A program made the translations under genes and the position numbers. Source: Halopseudomonas sabulinigri (GTDB taxonomy: Bacteria > Pseudomonadota > Gammaproteobacteria > Pseudomonadales > Pseudomonadaceae). Taken from it: a stretch of DNA of 64,000 nt. The stretch is taken from contig NZ_LT629763.1 in assembly GCF_900105255.1 (NCBI RefSeq), positions 1,488,001 to 1,552,000 on the forward strand, written 5' to 3'. The notes beneath the pieces were generated by a model. It was not told where the DNA came from. It did no database searches and saw nothing but the letters and a program-made list of their open reading frames with translations. Positions 61,308 through 64,000 of the stretch are shown piece after piece; the stretch's first letter is position 1; each line of letters opens with the position of its first letter.

Positions 61308-61718
61308 ATGCGTCTGAAGCCCCTTGCCGCCGTTCTGCTTGCTACCACCCTGACCACCCAGCTGACCGCCTGTGGCACCGTGTTTTACCCGGAGCGCCGC
61401 GGCCAGATCAGCGGTGAGATTGATCCTGGCGTCGCGATTCTCAACGGCATCGGCCTGTTGTTCTACATCATCCCCGGCGTCGTTGCCTTCGCGGTGGACT
61501 TCGCCACCGGCGCAATCTATCTGCCGGATGCGCGCTACAGCCTGGAGCCTTCGCAGCTGCAACCGGCAATCGACGCTGATGGCAAGGTCGACAAAAGCAA
61601 ACTGCAGGCAATTCTGCACCGCGAGCTGAACCTGGATCTGCAACTCGATCAGGCTGAAGAAAGCCGGCAGCCTCTGCCCAGCCACATTGCCCTGCTGCAT
61701 ACCGCGCCGCGCGCGTGA
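61308..61718 (+). CDS. Putative lipoprotein with membrane-like hydrophobic segments
   Basis: 136 residues from the ATG at 61308 with AGGAG at a 9-base spacing. Lipobox LTAC (Cys near residue 22). YPERRGQISGEIDPGVAILNGIGLLFYIIPGVVAFAVDFATGAIYLP is a conserved segment in a Pseudomonas family with no known function. Its stop overlaps the GTG start of the cation transporter gene (GTGA). Confidence 0.8.
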   Translation: MRLKPLAAVLLATTLTTQLTACGTVFYPERRGQISGEIDPGVAILNGIGLLFYIIPGVVAFAVDFATGAIYLPDARYSLEPSQLQPAIDADGKVDKSKLQAILHRELNLDLQLDQAEESRQPLPSHIALLHTAPRA

Positions 61719-62599
61719 GTTCAGAGCGTACGCACGACAGCGCCGAGCGCGCGCGCCTGCTGAGACTGGCGACCCGCGCCTCGGTCGCCGTGGCATTGGT
61801 GTTGATTGCACTCAAGGGTGGCGTGTGGCTGGCATCGGGTTCGGTCAGTCTGCTGGCCGGCCTGATCGACTCGCTGATGGATGCCGGCGCCTCGATCATC
61901 AACCTGTTTGCGGTGGGTTACGCGCTGAAGCCGGCAGACAAGGAGCACCGTTTCGGGCACGGCAAGGCCGAGGCCCTGGCCGGACTGGCGCAGGCCGCGT
62001 TCATCAGCGGCTCGGCACTGCTGGTGTTACTGCAAGGCGTCGACCGGCTGTTGCATCCGCAGCCGCTTGATGCGGCCTGGTCCGGCATTGCGGTCATGCT
62101 GTTCTCGATTATCGCTACCCTCGGGCTGCTGGCACTGCAACGCCACGTAATCAAGCGAACCGGCTCTACAGCGATCGGTGCCGATGCATTGCATTACCGT
62201 TCTGACCTGCTGCTCAACCTGAGCATCATCGCCGCCCTTCTGTTGGCGCAGTTTGGCGTGCAGCGTGCCGACGCTCTGTTTGGTCTGGCCATTGCGCTGT
62301 TCATCGCTTTTGGCGCGGTACAGATCGGGCGGCAGGCGGTGCAGATTCTGATGGACCGCGAATTACCTGACGGCGTGCGTGCCCACACCTTGCAACTGGC
62401 CCGCTCGATTCCCGGCGTACTGGACATCCATGACCTGCGCACCCGCGAATCGGGGCAGCATTGGTTTATGCAACTGCACTTGGAGCTTCCGGCCGAGCTC
62501 AGCCTGGCGCAAGCGCACGAAATCGGCGAGCAGGTGCGCCTGGCCATCATCACCCACTATCCCCAGGCCGAAGTACTGGTGCACAAGGACCCGGCCTGA
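61715..62599 (+). CDS. Cation diffusion facilitator (FieF-like)
   Basis: 294 residues, six helices. LIDSLMDAGASIINLFAV and DALHYRSDLLLNLSIIAAL carry the DxxxD and HxxxD metal site, EHRFGHGKAEALAG the cytoplasmic loop, and the C-terminal domain (IPGVLDIHDLRTRESGQHWFMQLHLELP) the dimer metal sites. FieF exports Zn2+ or Fe2+ for protons. GTG start by overlap with the lipoprotein gene; an intrinsic terminator follows. Confidence 0.92.
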   Translation: MSSERTHDSAERARLLRLATRASVAVALVLIALKGGVWLASGSVSLLAGLIDSLMDAGASIINLFAVGYALKPADKEHRFGHGKAEALAGLAQAAFISGSALLVLLQGVDRLLHPQPLDAAWSGIAVMLFSIIATLGLLALQRHVIKRTGSTAIGADALHYRSDLLLNLSIIAALLLAQFGVQRADALFGLAIALFIAFGAVQIGRQAVQILMDRELPDGVRAHTLQLARSIPGVLDIHDLRTRESGQHWFMQLHLELPAELSLAQAHEIGEQVRLAIITHYPQAEVLVHKDPA

Positions 62600-62628
62600 G
62601 CCTCGGCTTGCAGCAAACCGCGCACAAC

Positions 62629-62666
62629 AAAAAGGCGAGCCACCCGTTGAGTAGCTCGCCTTTTTT
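62629..62666 (+). terminator. Intrinsic terminator after the cation transporter gene
   Basis: AAAAGGCGAGC and GCTCGCCTTTTTT form an 11-base stem around 13 bases and end in six Ts, about 30 bases after the stop codon. Confidence 0.9.
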
Positions 62667-62926
62667 ACGTCCGCTGGATTCCTTGTGGGATCTTGCCTTG
62701 CTCCCGTGCCTTGTGGGCTGGGTAACCGGCTGGCAGCACACCTGTTAGATGCTCTTGCCCCGACTCGCCGGATAAGCGAGGCGGCTGGACGACCGGTTCT
62801 GGCTGAAACTGTTGACTATAGTAGGCCGACCGGAGCGAAATAACTTACCTTATATTGCATAAAATATTGCCAAATCAGCAATTTTTATCTAAAAATCACA
62901 AAACATGCGCAATAAGGTAAAAACCG
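62667..62926 (+). promoter_or_regulatory. AT-rich promoter region of the Lrp-family regulator
   Basis: The last 90 bases before the regulator are strikingly AT-rich (runs such as TTATATTGCATAAAATATTG and TTTTTATCTAAAAATC) in a GC-rich window. Lrp proteins often bind such sequences, and autoregulation is typical of the family. TAAAAT or TATATT may be the -10. No coding sequence was found in the upstream part. Confidence 0.5.
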
Positions 62927-63415
62927 ATGAATTCTCTCAACCTGGATCGCTACGACCTGAAGATTCTCGCTGCCCTGCAGCACGATGCACGCATCAGTAA
63001 TCAGGAGCTGGCAGAACGCATTGGCTTGTCGCCCTCGCCCTGCTCACGCCGCGTCAAGGCACTGGAAGACAGCGGGCTGATAAAGCGTCAGGTTGCACTG
63101 CTTGACCCCGGCATGCTTGGGCTCAAGCTTACCGCCTTCGTGATGATCGGCATGGACCGCCACACCCCGGAACGCTTTGCCGGATTTGAAGCGGTAATCC
63201 GCGAATGCCCCGAGGTACTCGACTGTTGTCTGGTCACTGGCATGGACGCCGACTATCACCTGCGCGTGGTGGTGCCTGATATGGAGCACTATCAGCAGCT
63301 GCTGCTGGGCACGCTGACGCGTATCGAAGGCGTCTCCAGTGTGCGCTCCAGCTTTGTACTGAGCCAGGTACTGGCCAGCACCGAGCTGCCGCTCAAGCAC
63401 CTGGGCCTGAACTGA
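62927..63415 (+). CDS. Lrp/AsnC-family transcriptional regulator
   Basis: 162 residues: LDRYDLKILAALQHDARISNQELAERIGLSPSPCSRRVKALEDSGLI is the winged helix-turn-helix, followed by the RAM ligand domain (LTAFVMIGMDRHT, YHLRVVVPDMEHY, IEGVSSVRSSFVLSQVL). It probably responds to an amino acid; the target genes are unknown. It stands alone between two terminators. Confidence 0.93.
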   Translation: MNSLNLDRYDLKILAALQHDARISNQELAERIGLSPSPCSRRVKALEDSGLIKRQVALLDPGMLGLKLTAFVMIGMDRHTPERFAGFEAVIRECPEVLDCCLVTGMDADYHLRVVVPDMEHYQQLLLGTLTRIEGVSSVRSSFVLSQVLASTELPLKHLGLN

Positions 63416-63419
63416 AATA

Positions 63420-63454
63420 AGCGTGCTGACGCCTGCCACTGGCGCAAGCACGCT
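63420..63454 (+). terminator. Hairpin after the Lrp-family gene
   Basis: AGCGTGCT (63420-63427) pairs with AGCACGCT (63447-63454), with an additional internal GCGCC-type pairing. It starts 4 bases after the stop. A T-run is absent, so termination is probable but not certain. Confidence 0.6.
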
Positions 63455-63464
63455 GCAGAGCCGT

Positions 63465-63470
63465 TATACT
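63465..63470 (+). promoter_or_regulatory. -10 element of the DUF2788 gene
   Basis: TATACT at 63465-63470 is a near-consensus -10, 32 bases before the ATG. The matching -35 is weak. Confidence 0.45.
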
Positions 63471-63502
63471 GGCGCCCCTTTTTCATCGTCTGGAGCCCGC
63501 CC

Positions 63503-63700
63503 ATGACCTACGACCAGTTTGAAGCTCTCGCCATGCCGCTAATGATCTTTGGCCTTGTGGCCTTCATGGGTTTCATCGTCTGGGATCTGGCCAAGCAATC
63601 CAAGGCTGGACGCTACGGCACGTTTGTACTCTTTGGTGTACTGGGTCTGGGTGTGATGGCCTTTGTTATCAAGGAAGTGGTGATCGGCATCATCAGCTGA
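63503..63700 (+). CDS. DUF2788 small membrane protein
   Basis: 65 residues: FEALAMPLMIFGLVAFMGFIVWDLAKQSKAGRYGTFVLFGVLGLGVMAFVIK gives two membrane helices with a positive loop (KQSKAGRYG), characteristic of DUF2788. GGAG precedes the ATG. Function is unknown. Confidence 0.9.
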   Translation: MTYDQFEALAMPLMIFGLVAFMGFIVWDLAKQSKAGRYGTFVLFGVLGLGVMAFVIKEVVIGIIS

Positions 63701-63771
63701 GCGCCACCTGCCAGTACAGCCGCGGCCAAAAAGCCGCCAAATCTGACCAATATCCCGCCTGCATCAAAGTC

Positions 63772-63813
63772 TGAATCATGATTCACTGCATTCAAACAAT
63801 GAATACGGATTCA
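63772..63813. promoter_or_regulatory. Palindromic operator array before a TetR-family gene
   Basis: A perfect 14-base palindrome TGAATCATGATTCA (63772-63785) is followed at 63800-63813 by an imperfect copy TGAATACGGATTCA. A further ATTCA half-site (63790-63794) faces the second copy. The two copies are 28 bases apart, and the array ends 4 bases before the TetR ATG, so autoregulation is likely. Confidence 0.7.
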
Positions 63814-63817
63814 GATC

Positions 63818-64000
63818 ATGGCTTACCGCACCACCGCCACCCGCATCGAACGTGACCAGGTACTGCGTGAACACATTCTCGATTGCGCCCTGCAACAGGT
63901 TGCCGAACAGGGTTTCACGGCCCTGACCATGAGCGGCCTTGCCGGTGCCGCCGGGGTCGCCACTGGCAGCCTGTACCGGCACTTTCCGGGCAAGGGTGCG
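63818..64000 (+). CDS. TetR-family transcriptional regulator (truncated by the window end)
   Basis: 61 residues are visible. REHILDCALQQVAEQGFTALTMSGLAGAAGVATGSLYRHFPGKG is a TetR DNA-binding domain, with the recognition helix in GVATGSLYRHF. The ligand domain is outside the window. The palindromic array immediately upstream is its probable operator. Confidence 0.9.
   Translation, partial: MAYRTTATRIERDQVLREHILDCALQQVAEQGFTALTMSGLAGAAGVATGSLYRHFPGKGA

Overview
The window looks like a chromosomal segment of a Pseudomonas-type gammaproteobacterium (Pseudomonadaceae; a marine or salt-tolerant lineage such as Halopseudomonas is possible but not proven). The basis is strong resemblance, from memory, of the branched-chain amino acid transporter to P. 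aeruginosa BraCDEFG, of the acyl transfer enzyme to P. putida PhaG, a six-gene Mrp antiporter with fused A/B subunits, and moderately high G+C with GTG/TTG starts and dense ATGA/GTGA overlaps. No rRNA, tRNA, CRISPR array, prophage or insertion sequence was recognised.

Region 1 (1-16.4 kb) is a surface-glycan locus. A tightly overlapping minus-strand operon reads from 11.7 kb down to the window edge: rfbF, rfbG, rfbH (CDP-glucose to a CDP-4-keto-3,6-dideoxyhexose), a sugar-1-phosphate nucleotidyltransferase, a CBS-GHMP kinase fusion, a NeuB-type synthase fused to a second TIM barrel, an FkbM methyltransferase, a thiamine-diphosphate enzyme, a sugar isomerase-like TIM barrel and a Gfo/Idh/MocA dehydrogenase. 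Divergent from it is rmlBACD (dTDP-L-rhamnose), followed by phaG. The enzyme set suggests an unusual, perhaps carbon-branched or nonulosonic-like, sugar.

Region 2 (16.4-32.5 kb) is mainly transport and envelope: an SDR, a periplasmic solute-binding/Cache-like protein with a lipoprotein, a hydroxypyruvate isomerase-like protein, a PhnCDE-like ABC system with two permeases, a 670-base intergenic region with dispersed-repeat character, DUF2288, braCDEFG with a terminator after braC, a lipoprotein, an OmpA-like lipoprotein and an NhaC antiporter. Region 3 (32.5-38.3 kb) is the Mrp Na+/H+ antiporter operon on the minus strand.

Region 4 (38.3-51 kb) holds envelope, repair and sensing genes: a glycine-zipper lipoprotein, an acyltransferase, a CPXCG/DUF2007/SRAP trio in which the SRAP protein lacks its catalytic residues, a chemoreceptor with a sigma-28 promoter, an entericidin (44 residues), an M48 protease, yhhQ behind a preQ1-I riboswitch, chrA, and small redox or zinc proteins.

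Region 5 (50-64 kb) begins with cstA, a cory-CC-star protein and an ArsA/Get3-like ATPase. The ATPase lies in the same frame as the cory-CC-star gene, separated by one TGA and with no ATG/GTG/TTG start before its P-loop. Then come a lipoprotein, a SpoIIAA-like protein, an unfamiliar DRE-TIM-like protein, a PAS-GGDEF cyclase, a GDT1/TMEM165 transporter behind a yybP-ykoY manganese riboswitch, rsmC, hrpB, a lipoprotein, a cation diffusion facilitator, an Lrp-family regulator, DUF2788 and the start of a TetR regulator with an array of palindromic half-sites. Family assignments rest on reading motifs; no database search was run.
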